The notes under the pieces: model-generated
The model's database searches: none
What the model was told of the DNA's origin: nothing
Seen by the model: the letters and a program-made list of their open reading frames with translations, nothing else
Made by a program: the position numbers and the translations under genes
Part shown: positions 54,902 to 63,579 of the stretch, piece after piece
Position numbering within the stretch: position 1 is the stretch's first letter
How the letters are laid out: the number at the start of each line of letters is the position of its first letter
Assembly (NCBI RefSeq): GCF_024266705.1
Contig: NZ_CP100757.1
Coordinates: 992,001-1,056,000, forward strand
Direction: 5' to 3'
Length of the DNA: 64,000 nt
Source of the DNA: Natrinema gelatinilyticum
Lineage (GTDB): Archaea > Halobacteriota > Halobacteria > Halobacteriales > Natrialbaceae

Positions 54902-55022
54902 CTTCTTCACCTTGGGCGTCGCGAGGGTCTTCATCCGAAGTCTCTGCAACACGAGCTTTCTCGTTTGTTACTAATGAGCTATCAGTGTTATCGGAGTCAG
55001 CGCCATTTTCTTTGTCAGCCAT
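54894..55022 (-). CDS. Tiny acidic disordered protein A
   Basis: 42 residues starting MADKENGADSDNTDSS and containing VAETSDEDPRD. It is paralogous to the overlapping gene B. No domain, signal or helix is seen; its function is unknown. Coupling to B and the DUF6338-like gene suggests all three act together, for example as soluble partners of the membrane protein. Confidence 0.6.
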   Translation of the reverse strand: MADKENGADSDNTDSSLVTNEKARVAETSDEDPRDAQGEEDE

Positions 55023-55173
55023 ATCAACCCTTTCTGATCAATGAATCATATTATTTTCCCTTCTAATAGATTTTGAATACACCTCACTCGCCGAACGAAC
55101 CTCTGATAAATTGAGGCGGTGTATTCGCCCTATATTACGAAGATTTGATTAGATTCGGATTTGACGTGCAACC

Positions 55174-55965
55174 ATGCACTCCCCAACCAAGTTCCTCAAA
55201 AGTCTTCTCATCAACAGATGGTCCGGGTTGATTGGATTTGCTATTGGTATCGGACTACTCTCTCACGTCACAACCTACTTCTCGATCACAGGAATTCTTC
55301 AGCCGGCCGGGAGTAAACTATTTAGTAGGGAAGTGGGTGTTCTTGCCGCTATTGGTGCTCTCTTACTCTCACTCTACCGATTTGTCTATCTACGACCAGA
55401 GCTGTTTCTGGATGTTGACCTAAATAACGGAACATACTTAAAACGGCAAGAGGGTGATGGATACACCGCCAATATATCTATATATTTAGTTAATGCCGGC
55501 AACCGCTACGCCGAAGACGTACAATTGACTTTTGCCCTTGATGCATTCAAATTTGAGACAGATTTAGATACAACTGAACATCCATCCGAAAGTTATGAAA
55601 TCAACACTACTACGATGGATTCCCGAAGCGGGAGAAGAATCGGATTCATGGGGGGCGGTAGACGCCATGATATATTCTTCGAGAACGTAGTATATGAGCG
55701 AGATATCCACAAATTGTACTATGGAAAAGCTATCTTCAGTTCAGAGCAGACCCACGAAATTAAATACACGATAGCGTGCCGAACACATGGCCTTCGACAG
55801 GGGCAAATCACGATCGAGATGGAAGACGGTGAACTCGCTGCCACCAGAGCATATCCGACTGTCTGGCGACAACTAAAAGCATACTTGTGGTGGTCTCCCG
55901 ATTTGAAAAGAACACAGCGAGTTGAGAACATAGATGATGTTGATACACAAGTGAATACCCAGTAG
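55174..55965 (+). CDS. Membrane-anchored hypothetical protein
   Basis: 263 residues. Two hydrophobic helices in the first 70 residues (GLIGFAIGIGLLSHVTTYF, VLAAIGALLLSLYRFVYL) anchor a 190-residue soluble domain. That domain has YTANISIYLVNAGNRYAEDV, an Ig-like or beta-sandwich look, and ends in polar residues. No family is known to me. It is divergent from the DUF6338/A/B group across a 150-bp AT-rich gap and has the same low GC, so both probably arrived together. It ends 3 bp before an IS fragment. Confidence 0.75.
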   Translation: MHSPTKFLKSLLINRWSGLIGFAIGIGLLSHVTTYFSITGILQPAGSKLFSREVGVLAAIGALLLSLYRFVYLRPELFLDVDLNNGTYLKRQEGDGYTANISIYLVNAGNRYAEDVQLTFALDAFKFETDLDTTEHPSESYEINTTTMDSRSGRRIGFMGGGRRHDIFFENVVYERDIHKLYYGKAIFSSEQTHEIKYTIACRTHGLRQGQITIEMEDGELAATRAYPTVWRQLKAYLWWSPDLKRTQRVENIDDVDTQVNTQ

Positions 55966-55968
55966 GTA

Positions 55969-56500
55969 GAGTGTGCCATAGAATTCATCTCATACTTGAG
56001 ATTCTCATGGCCCGGAACATCTCCCCGCTCGAAATTGATGATTGCAACGATAATTCGGAGACACAGCGCAAGGAATGCTTCTAGTTGTGCGTGTACGCGG
56101 CCTCGAGCGCGGACTTGTCCGAGGCCGCAATCCTTGACCGCGTCGTTAGTTCGTTCGATTTCTGTCTGGCGGTTGTATGTCTCGTTCAAGATGGATTGCC
56201 TGAGCTGAACGTTCTTGCTGTGTTCCTTGATACTGGCTTCGACCCTGTACTCGATATCGAGCGGTTCGTCAGTGTTTCGCGGGTTGTACAGAGCGATCGG
56301 CACAACCCCTACAGCCAGCAGGTGATCGTGCCAGTTGAGGATATCGTAGACACTGTCTCCGAGCATCCAGATCGGTGTTTCGACGGCGAGCGCGTCATGC
56401 GTGACGCGCATCGCCGTCTCTTGGGATAGGATGCTTGTTTGGCCTGTATGAACTCTGCTGCAATCGGGATCTTTGACCCTTGGTTGATGAGAAACTGTGC
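55969..56500 (-). pseudogene. 3' fragment of an IS5-like transposase gene, with terminal repeat
   Basis: The minus strand reads QETAMRVTHDALAVETPIWM, GDSVYDILNWHDHLLAVG, ERTNDAVKDCGLGQVRARG and FERGDVPGHENL, closely matching the C-terminal half of the intact transposase. At 55969-55983, gagtgtgccatagaa is a mutated right inverted repeat (gagcgtgtcatagaa). The frame shifts near IAAEF and fades out near 56500. The N-terminal half is missing. Confidence 0.85.
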
Positions 56501-56556
56501 AATGGCTCAACCAATTATGCCTCGAAGGAGAAGAGAACGACGAAGAACTGCCCAGC

Positions 56557-57504
56557 CTACTGGTGGCTCGAGGCCGCTGCGTCGGCGTCGGTGTACTGTG
56601 CACAGACCCGCTGGATTCCCTCTTCGAAGTCGATCTCGGGTTCCCACCCAGTCGCCTCACGCATCGCCGACGAATCGGCGCAGGTGTCGTGTACGTATAC
56701 CGAGTCGGGAATCGGATTCTCGACATACTCGGGTTCGATGTCGGCCCCCAGTTCCTCGTTGAGCATGTCCACGACTGTATTGAAGCTGTAGGCATCACCG
56801 GTGCCCAAATTATAGATGCCGGTGAGCTCGTTGTCGGCGGCACGCTCGAGTCCGCGGACGATATCGTCAACGTGGGTGAAGTCCCGCGTCTGCGTGCCAT
56901 CGCCGTAGAGTACCGGTGCGTCGCCGTTGGCGATGTCGTCGGCGAACTGCGCGATCACGTTGGCGTACTCGCCTTTGTGTTCTTCGGCGCCGCCGTAGCC
57001 CTGGTAGACCGAGAAAAACCGCATGCCGGCCACATTCATGTCGTAGTGGTTCGCGAAGTACTCACCATAGCGTTCGCGAGCCAGTTTCGAGGCTTCGTAC
57101 CCCGTGTTGACGCTGACGTCCATCTCGACCGGCGAGGGTTCCGTTCGACTGCCATAGATCGAGGACGTCGACGCATAGACGACCGTGTCGCAGCCGTCTT
57201 TTCGGGCTTGTTCGACGACGTTGACGAATCCCTCGACGTTGACTCGAGCACCACGTGTAGGGTCGTCCTCGTGCATCGCATAGGAGGAGAGGGCTGCCAG
57301 GTGGAAGACGACATCGACGTCCGTTGGGAGGTCGTCCTCGAGCACGCTGCGCGAGTGGAACTCAACGTCGTCCTCGAGGTTCGCTGGTGTGCCGAGATAC
57401 TCATCGTCGATCACGATCACGTCGTTATCTTCGGCGAGGTGGTTTGCGAGATTCGAGCCGATGAAGCCGGCACCGCCGGTCACGAGCACGCGTGTGTCGT
57501 TCAT
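56557..57504 (-). CDS. NAD-dependent UDP-sugar epimerase
   Basis: 315 residues from ATG 57504. VLVTGGAGFIGSNLANHL is the NAD motif, followed by FHLAALSSYAM, TSSIYG, and YEASK with the catalytic Tyr and Lys. The active-site layout and length are those of GalE-type UDP-glucose or UDP-glucuronate epimerases. The frame opens at 57540, but the ATG at 57504 gives the normal MNDTRVLVTGGAG. It is next to a UDP-glucose dehydrogenase remnant, so its substrate may have been a UDP-hexuronic acid. Its 3' end is duplicated at 53814-53967. Confidence 0.9.
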   Translation of the reverse strand: MNDTRVLVTGGAGFIGSNLANHLAEDNDVIVIDDEYLGTPANLEDDVEFHSRSVLEDDLPTDVDVVFHLAALSSYAMHEDDPTRGARVNVEGFVNVVEQARKDGCDTVVYASTSSIYGSRTEPSPVEMDVSVNTGYEASKLARERYGEYFANHYDMNVAGMRFFSVYQGYGGAEEHKGEYANVIAQFADDIANGDAPVLYGDGTQTRDFTHVDDIVRGLERAADNELTGIYNLGTGDAYSFNTVVDMLNEELGADIEPEYVENPIPDSVYVHDTCADSSAMREATGWEPEIDFEEGIQRVCAQYTDADAAASSHQ

Positions 57505-57612
57505 GAGGTCGGCTTTGTGATCCAATCGTGATAACTTCACGGACTTTTTTTGCGGTTTTCTACTCTCCTAGCCTGGCAGACAATGGGGCCTAGTTGGCCT
57601 CAGGATCTAGAC

Positions 57613-58210
57613 TCACCAGGTCAAGCCTTCATAGGTGATCCCCTCACGTCGTTCGACGATGCGCCGACCGTCGACGACCACCAGGTTTGACATCGTTTCG
57701 AACGCCTCGTCGAGGGCCGCAAACTCGTCCCAATCGGTGACGACGACCGCCCCATCGCTGCCGTCCAGTGCATCCGCGGCACTCGCAGTGTATTCGAGTT
57801 CGGGGAACCGCTCCTGCATCGGCTCGACTGCAACCGGATCGTACGCGACGATCTCGGCACCGCGGTCCTGGAGGCGTTCGATCACGGGAATCGCTCGGGA
57901 GTTCCGGATATCGTCCGTCTGTGGTTTGAACGCGAGGCCGAGTACCGCGATCCGCGCACCCTCGAGGTCGACGTGCGTCGCGAGGAGGTCGACCAGTCGC
58001 TCGGGCTGGCGTTCGTTCACCGCGACGGCGGCCTCGAGGACGGCTGGCTCGTAGCCCTCTTCGCGGGCGGCGGCCCGGATGGCGGCGACGTCCTTCGGGA
58101 AACACGAGCCGCCCCAACCGACGCCGCTGCGAAGGAACTGCTCGGCAATGCGGTCGTCGAGGCCGATCGCCTCTATTGTCATATCGTTTGGAAGGCGTTT
58201 TTAGAAATTC
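57613..58210 (-). pseudogene. 5'-truncated UDP-glucose 6-dehydrogenase
   Basis: The frame from 58182 has MTIEAIGLDDRIAEQFLRSG and VGWGGSCFPKDVAAIRAAA, with the catalytic Cys in GGSCFPKD. It goes on to IAVLGLAFKPQTDDIRNSRA and VVDGRRIV in the C-terminal NAD-binding half. The N-terminal Rossmann domain (about 200 residues) is gone, replaced by a 150-bp MITE and then another gene. A short, garbled stretch up to 58210 still resembles the missing helix. The enzyme oxidises UDP-glucose to UDP-glucuronate; this copy cannot. It lies 108 bp upstream of the epimerase, the usual operon order. Confidence 0.85.
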
Positions 58211-58360
58211 GAGCGTGTCATACAATGGTTCCCGAGAAGCAGTATTCACGGTCTCGATGTCGAGCAACACCCATGACTGCCGAATCACAGAGGGTTGCAC
58301 GCGAATTGGAAGCTGTATAATCGCGAGGTAAAGGGGATGAGACGTATTCTATGACACGCT
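58211..58360. mobile_element. 150-bp MITE of the IS5-like family
   Basis: gagcgtgtcatacaa at the left and ttctatgacacgct at the right match the inverted repeats of the complete element at 34541-35603 with one mismatch. There is no transposase inside. It interrupts the UDP-glucose dehydrogenase gene. I do not see a clear 7-bp target duplication. Confidence 0.75.
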
Positions 58361-58368
58361 GAATTCCC

Positions 58369-59880
58369 TTATGAGATCCAATTTCTTATATATGGGATCT
58401 TAACAGGAAGTCTTTCTTCAATAAGTGAAAGGGCTATCTCGTCTTCTGGTTGAAGACCACCTATAGCCATAACAGTAACAAGTGAAATAATCCCTAAAAA
58501 AGGAAGTAGCAGTATGACAAGTAGTCCGGATAATTGGATCGTCTGGCTTACAAATGCGACTGGAGGCAAAATCATCATTGGAAGTCCTAAGAAAATTCTT
58601 GCAGAATATTTCGAGAAGGGTGTGATTTCAAATTTTCTATCAAGAACAAAATATACGAATAGGTTTAACATGAGGAATGAAAGTGCTGACGATATAGCAG
58701 CGCCAGTGTATCCGTATGCAGGAATCAAGTAAATGTTTAGACATAAATTGACAACGAACGCGAGTATATTTGAATACATAACATATCTCGTATAACCGAA
58801 CGCCGAGATTGTTTCTCGGTTTCTCCCAGCAGCAGCACTGCTGAAGAAGCCTAACGAGAGAATTGATAACGATAAACCAGCTTGTGTGTAATCAGATCCC
58901 CAAAAGAAGGCAAGAATTTGGCCTGGGAATAGTAGAAATATTGCAAATGCAGGAAACGTCATTATGTATATCCACTTCGTCGTTAGTTCGTATACTGCTT
59001 CAGTCTCATCTCGGCTATCTTCTGCATCCAGGCGTGATGCGAGAGGTAAGTAGAGAAACCCAAAAGAAGTCAATACTAATTGGAGTCCTGCCGCGATCGG
59101 ATATGCTGCACTGTAGAGTCCTGCTTCCGTAGAAGTGCGAAAGTATCCAATCATGATCGTATCTGTCCGAGTAAGTAGAATAGACATAACCATAGAGACA
59201 ATAAGAGGGGCAGAGAAGAAGACAAGTTCTCGAAATTGCCAATCGAGAGCACCTCTGATTGAGAAAAGTCGGTTCAAGAGATAAAGAGCAGCTACAGTAG
59301 CAATCAGTGCGCCACCAAAATAAGCGATTGAAGGTGCAACCAGTCCTACGCCACTCAGGAGAAGAACACCTAGTAGGCCGATACGCGAGAGTGGATAGAA
59401 CAGATCATGGGAATACGTACGATAGATGGTGTTCTCCTCACCTCGAATTCCACCAACAGTCATCTTCAAAGCTGTCAAAAGGGGGATAGTAAATAAAAAG
59501 ATCTGGAGTACCGTCGTGTATTCTCTACTCCCAAGAAGACGAATAGACAACTCTTCTGCAAAGAAGAACAGACCAGTGGTAACCGTAATCGAGAGCACAC
59601 CCGCAATCACCATTCCACTAGTCCAGACTCCTCGTCGTTTTGCTGTTGCATCAAAGCGGGACATATACCGAGGGACGCCTTGGGTTAGCCCGAACATCGA
59701 AGCAGTCGCTGCGAGCGTAACGATAGCAAGACTGATACTTACTACACCGTACTTCGAGGGGCCGAGAACACGTCCAATGATGACTCTTTCTATTAGACCA
59801 GAGACAGAGCTCAGGACGGTGCCGATGAGTATGAGTGTCGCACTCGAGAGGAGAGTTTCTATATCGTCGGCATCAGGCAT
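58369..59880 (-). CDS. Polysaccharide flippase (Wzx/AglR-like, MATE superfamily)
   Basis: 503 residues and about 13-14 hydrophobic helices. The N terminus has GLIERVIIGRVLGPSKYGVVS, the standard beginning of polysaccharide transporters in this superfamily, and YFGGALIATVAALYLL and LLFPGQILAFFWGSDY occur later. Such proteins flip lipid-linked oligosaccharides outward across the membrane. It begins 2 bp after the sulfatase gene stops, so both are one transcript. Codon use is AT-rich compared with the epimerase. Confidence 0.9.
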   Translation of the reverse strand: MPDADDIETLLSSATLILIGTVLSSVSGLIERVIIGRVLGPSKYGVVSISLAIVTLAATASMFGLTQGVPRYMSRFDATAKRRGVWTSGMVIAGVLSITVTTGLFFFAEELSIRLLGSREYTTVLQIFLFTIPLLTALKMTVGGIRGEENTIYRTYSHDLFYPLSRIGLLGVLLLSGVGLVAPSIAYFGGALIATVAALYLLNRLFSIRGALDWQFRELVFFSAPLIVSMVMSILLTRTDTIMIGYFRTSTEAGLYSAAYPIAAGLQLVLTSFGFLYLPLASRLDAEDSRDETEAVYELTTKWIYIMTFPAFAIFLLFPGQILAFFWGSDYTQAGLSLSILSLGFFSSAAAGRNRETISAFGYTRYVMYSNILAFVVNLCLNIYLIPAYGYTGAAISSALSFLMLNLFVYFVLDRKFEITPFSKYSARIFLGLPMMILPPVAFVSQTIQLSGLLVILLLPFLGIISLVTVMAIGGLQPEDEIALSLIEERLPVKIPYIRNWIS

Positions 59881-59882
59881 GA

Positions 59883-61199
59883 TTACGCGTAGCCGAGATC
59901 CTCTAACTGTTCACGGACCTCATCTGAAACTCCACTTGGTTCCTGTTTGGATTCGATATTCTTTCGATCTATACTCCCAATCAACTTTGCTAGTTGGTCG
60001 TTCGCTTCCATAGGCGTGACCGATCCAGAAATTCTCAAACCATCATCATGTGTTTGATACACATAGTCTGACGATGGGGAGACAAACCCATCCAACGCTC
60101 TATCACGTTTTTCATAGACCTCCTCATCAACACCCTTTCGCTCAAACTGATCTTGGTGCCAGTGAAGAAATCCATGATACTCAAAGAGTCGACTCTCGGG
60201 TTCAAATTCTCCAAGCAGGTTTTGGCCGCGTGATTCGGCATCAATTCCAGCGAGTTCGCAGATCGTCTTGTGAACGTCAAGGATACTTACAACGGTGTCG
60301 TCAGTGCCATCTTTGATATCATCTCCGCTGATCACCAGCGGGATATGGACGAGTTCTGGATAAAGGCCATAACTGTGATTCCACATTCCATGTTCACCGA
60401 GCATCTCCCCGTGGTCAGAGAGGGTAATAATATAGTCGAAATCGGATCGAAGTTCATTATATAGTTCTCTGTACCGATCGGAGAGATAACGAACCGAGTC
60501 ATCGTATACTTGACGGATCTCTTCCGGATTTTCAACGCTCCCTGCAAATGCATCCCCAGCGACGATATCTACCGGCGTTTGGACATCTGTATATTCCTTT
60601 GGAGGGTTATAGGGAGTATGTGTATCCATGATATTGAGAAAGAGGAACTCTTTATGTCCGAACTCAATATTTCTCACTCGATCGATGATTGATTCAATTC
60701 CATTATTTGCAGGCTGGTTGTTATTTTTTACCCCTTTAATCATTGATTTTATTGTAGGGCTATCTGACTCAATACAATAAAGGACTGCTTGGATATATTT
60801 TTTTATAGTGGAATCATACTGCTTCGAATAAAATTCGTTCCAATCTACTAATTTGTCATCGGAGGGATCGAGATTAGTTGGACCGACTGATATTTCATAA
60901 CCGCGTTTCCACCCGTCCCACATATGAATTTGTGGATTAGCTGTTAGAAGTCGCGTGGTGTAGCCTTCTGACTCGAATAATTCGGGTAATACCTCATCAT
61001 CAAAATCTAGTGTCATACTTTTACCGTGGATGCCTATTTCGCTAGGATAATATCCCGTATAGAGAGACACATGTGCTGGTATTGTCCAGTGAGATGTTGA
61101 ATAGGCTTCTGTGAATTTTTTCCCACTAATCCAATCAAAATGAGTATTATAATTATCGTATCTTAATGTATCAAGAACCACGGTCGCGATGTTAGTCAT
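59883..61199 (-). CDS. Sulfatase/phosphoglycerol-transferase-like hydrolase
   Basis: 438 residues. MTNIATVVLDTLRYDN supplies the first metal Asp. TSHWTIPAHVSLYTGYYP has Thr39 at the nucleophile position (a true sulfatase needs Cys or Ser in CxPxR), and LSDHGEMLGEHGMWNHSYGL (Asp/His near residue 261) completes the metal site. The Thr nucleophile and lack of the modification motif suggest a phosphoryl or glycerophosphoryl transferase instead of a sulfatase. It could decorate the glycan that the neighbouring flippase exports. There is no signal peptide. A TATA-like catatatatg lies about 30 bp upstream. Confidence 0.87.
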   Translation of the reverse strand: MTNIATVVLDTLRYDNYNTHFDWISGKKFTEAYSTSHWTIPAHVSLYTGYYPSEIGIHGKSMTLDFDDEVLPELFESEGYTTRLLTANPQIHMWDGWKRGYEISVGPTNLDPSDDKLVDWNEFYSKQYDSTIKKYIQAVLYCIESDSPTIKSMIKGVKNNNQPANNGIESIIDRVRNIEFGHKEFLFLNIMDTHTPYNPPKEYTDVQTPVDIVAGDAFAGSVENPEEIRQVYDDSVRYLSDRYRELYNELRSDFDYIITLSDHGEMLGEHGMWNHSYGLYPELVHIPLVISGDDIKDGTDDTVVSILDVHKTICELAGIDAESRGQNLLGEFEPESRLFEYHGFLHWHQDQFERKGVDEEVYEKRDRALDGFVSPSSDYVYQTHDDGLRISGSVTPMEANDQLAKLIGSIDRKNIESKQEPSGVSDEVREQLEDLGYA

Positions 61200-61226
61200 A
61201 TTATATAGTATTCTATATCTGTTTCA

Positions 61227-61237
61227 TATATATGGCG
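61227..61237 (-). promoter_or_regulatory. TATA-like box for the sulfatase-flippase operon
   Basis: Read on the minus strand, ccatatatatg lies 28-38 bases before the ATG at 61199. It is well placed for a leaderless transcript. Confidence 0.5.
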
Positions 61238-61258
61238 GTTTTGATAGAACACCGGAAG

Positions 61259-61268
61259 CTTTATAATG
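61259..61268 (+). promoter_or_regulatory. TATA-like box for the GT2 gene
   Basis: ctttataatg lies 29-38 bases before the ATG at 61297. With the box at 61227-61237 it forms a divergent promoter region of about 95 bp. Confidence 0.55.
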
Positions 61269-61296
61269 ATAGTGTTGATGACAATTAGGATAGGTT

Positions 61297-61998
61297 ATGA
61301 ATGGCGAAGATATGTTTGAAACCGTAAATGTTGATTATTTCCGAAGTAGTTCTAATCCAGATATTACTGTTGTTGTCCCCACTATCCCAAGTAGTAGTCA
61401 TGAACAAGTTTGTAAGCATATTGTAAACCAGGATTTCGATGGTGAATTTGAGGCATTTGCGGTTAATGATGCAAAGGTGGATCTATGTGAAGCGAGAAAT
61501 GCTGGACTCCATCATGCCTCAGCAGATATTGTAGCCTATACTGATGACGATTGTATCCCAACTGATAACTGGTTAAAATCAATACAGTCTCAATTTGATG
61601 AGCAGGTGGTATGTGTAGAAGGTTCAGTCGAGGGTGGAATTAATTATCAGGGTAGGAGAAAATATGTTGGATGTAATCTAGCAGTTAGAACAAGCGAAGC
61701 TATAGATATTGGTGGTTTTAGAAGTGAATTTGATGGTTGGAGAGATGATACTGAATTTGGCTGGAGAATGGAAAGGGATTCTAAAGGAAAGTGTGTATTC
61801 TCTACTGACGCACATATTGTCCATCCAACCCGACCACGAGCAACGCTGATTGAGAGCAACGAGAAACGATTAAAAGAAGAATATCCTATCCGATATAATG
61901 AAATTATTAACAATTCTCTACTCAGCATTAGTTATCGAAAATTGCAAAAGTATGGGGTTATAAATAGAATTAATAAAATAAGGTATGAAGATGGGTGA
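61297..61998 (+). CDS. GT2-family glycosyltransferase
   Basis: 233 residues. ITVVVPTIPSSSHEQV opens the GT-A fold, YTDDDCIPTDNW is the metal-binding DxD motif, and VGCNLAVRTSEAIDIGGF and WRDDTEFGWRMER (with the catalytic-base ED/DD position) follow. The family adds single sugars to a growing lipid-linked glycan, in the cytoplasm. Very AT-rich codon use marks it as horizontally acquired. The TATA-like box above fixes the start at 61297. Confidence 0.9.
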   Translation: MNGEDMFETVNVDYFRSSSNPDITVVVPTIPSSSHEQVCKHIVNQDFDGEFEAFAVNDAKVDLCEARNAGLHHASADIVAYTDDDCIPTDNWLKSIQSQFDEQVVCVEGSVEGGINYQGRRKYVGCNLAVRTSEAIDIGGFRSEFDGWRDDTEFGWRMERDSKGKCVFSTDAHIVHPTRPRATLIESNEKRLKEEYPIRYNEIINNSLLSISYRKLQKYGVINRINKIRYEDG

Positions 61999-62073
61999 TT
62001 TACTATCTCGAAGCAGTCAGCAATAAAGGAAATCAGAAAATGGGTCATATCTATTTCCATATTATTCACTTTT

Positions 62074-63579
62074 GTGCTTCCGTTTGTGTCTATTACAATC
62101 GGTCTTGAGACAGGATTTTATCGAGATGTGTTCTTCTACGCTGATGAATATGTAGTGGCTGAAATTTTACAGAATGGGCACATAACTCCTGAGCATGTCT
62201 CACAACTGGCTGGTTCAGATCTAAAGCAGGAAAATTGGGGAAAGATTATTTCAAGGAAGAACCTTCCCATTCTCTCAATTCTAATTGCCGAATATTCATT
62301 AATTACTGGCATTTCGCCAAATATATTCTATATTACATTCCCAGCTTTTCTTGGAGTATGGTTTGGGTTCTTTATTATTGCCAGACGGATAATATCTGAC
62401 CAGCGGCTCTCGCTCCTAATTGGAGGAATTGGGTCTCTTTCTCCATACGTCCCTGTGATTTACACTCAAAATGTAACTATATTTAGTAATGTAATCATCC
62501 TAATGTCGGTAATAACTCTAATATATATCTTAGACAAGGGTAGAAAAGCGAAATTTGGTGGATATATTAGTATATCTATATTTTTGGCCGTTCTCTTTTA
62601 CTGGTATCCTCCTAACTTTGCTCTAGTAGGAGTTTTAACGTTGCTTCTTCCCTTCATTCTCTATCTATCGGGGAAAAAACCTTCGCCAGGTATATTAATT
62701 CCAAGTATTATATCTGGTAGCTTTTTCCTTTTGATATTTGAAATACCGCTCTCATCATATCTACATTATATCAGTGTTGGCATTAGCAGATTACTCACGC
62801 TAAGTCTATCTTCACCAACAAGTGGCCAAACGGGTACATATCCGACTGTATTTCAGCCGAGCTACTATAGCTTAATTTCTTTAATAGCATTACTACCAAT
62901 GGGTGCAGTTGGGGGCCTAATAGCGTTCAAACGCATACTTTCAGATCGAGATTATCCGACACCATCTGAAAGAATTGCTATCATTTGGGGTATTTCGATT
63001 CTTGGTGTAGCGCTTCTCTATATGGCAAGTGGTGAATCATTTCTCGTCGGGAGACCCTTCCAGCTCTCTATTCCGGTCATAATAATTGGAGTGATGTTTA
63101 CACTCTCCAAGATAGAACAGTCAAATATTGCCGTAATTGTCGCTGTAGTCCTACTTTTTTCAACAGTTGGAGGAAGTTTCTATCTACAGTCGATTGATCA
63201 GCGTGCTAAGATTCAGACGTATGGAGCAGGATCAGAAGAAATTGGTCAGTGGGGGGGAACCCATTTTCAGGGAACGATCCTTTCAGATGTCAAGACGGGT
63301 GCTCCAGTCGCGGGAAAAGGCTATTTGATGGTGGACCACCCAGATCAGTATAGTGGTACTCGGAATCTTTTCTATGCGCCAGAATCCGACTTTCAAGGCC
63401 ATGTACAATCCAAAAATGCAACTGGTGTTCTTTTGAGTCAGAGTATGTATAGAGATGGACTATTTGCAAATCAACTACCTCATAAACCTATGCCAAAGCA
63501 GCAATATCAAACACGTCTAGAAACCTCTAATTTGGTCTATTCCAACGGGAGATACCACTATCTATGGTTCAATCAGTAG
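62074..63579 (+). CDS. Multi-pass membrane protein of the glycan locus
   Basis: About 500 residues with roughly ten hydrophobic helices, then a 120-residue soluble tail (WGGTHFQGTILSDVKTGAP, MVDHPDQYSG). The layout resembles GT-C transferases or lipid-linked oligosaccharide processing proteins, but no family is clear. The only start in frame is GTG 62074, inside the first helix. An ATG at 61991 (MGDLLSRSSQQ) overlaps the GT2 stop as ATGGGTGA but lies in a different frame, so the true gene may begin there with a frameshift near 62023. The 3' end overlaps the convergent GT4 gene by 11 bases. Confidence 0.8.
   Translation: MLPFVSITIGLETGFYRDVFFYADEYVVAEILQNGHITPEHVSQLAGSDLKQENWGKIISRKNLPILSILIAEYSLITGISPNIFYITFPAFLGVWFGFFIIARRIISDQRLSLLIGGIGSLSPYVPVIYTQNVTIFSNVIILMSVITLIYILDKGRKAKFGGYISISIFLAVLFYWYPPNFALVGVLTLLLPFILYLSGKKPSPGILIPSIISGSFFLLIFEIPLSSYLHYISVGISRLLTLSLSSPTSGQTGTYPTVFQPSYYSLISLIALLPMGAVGGLIAFKRILSDRDYPTPSERIAIIWGISILGVALLYMASGESFLVGRPFQLSIPVIIIGVMFTLSKIEQSNIAVIVAVVLLFSTVGGSFYLQSIDQRAKIQTYGAGSEEIGQWGGTHFQGTILSDVKTGAPVAGKGYLMVDHPDQYSGTRNLFYAPESDFQGHVQSKNATGVLLSQSMYRDGLFANQLPHKPMPKQQYQTRLETSNLVYSNGRYHYLWFNQ

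Noticed and set aside
55719..56900. 393-codon minus-strand frame as a single gene
   Set aside because: It is an IS5-like transposase fragment read through into an antisense frame of the epimerase.
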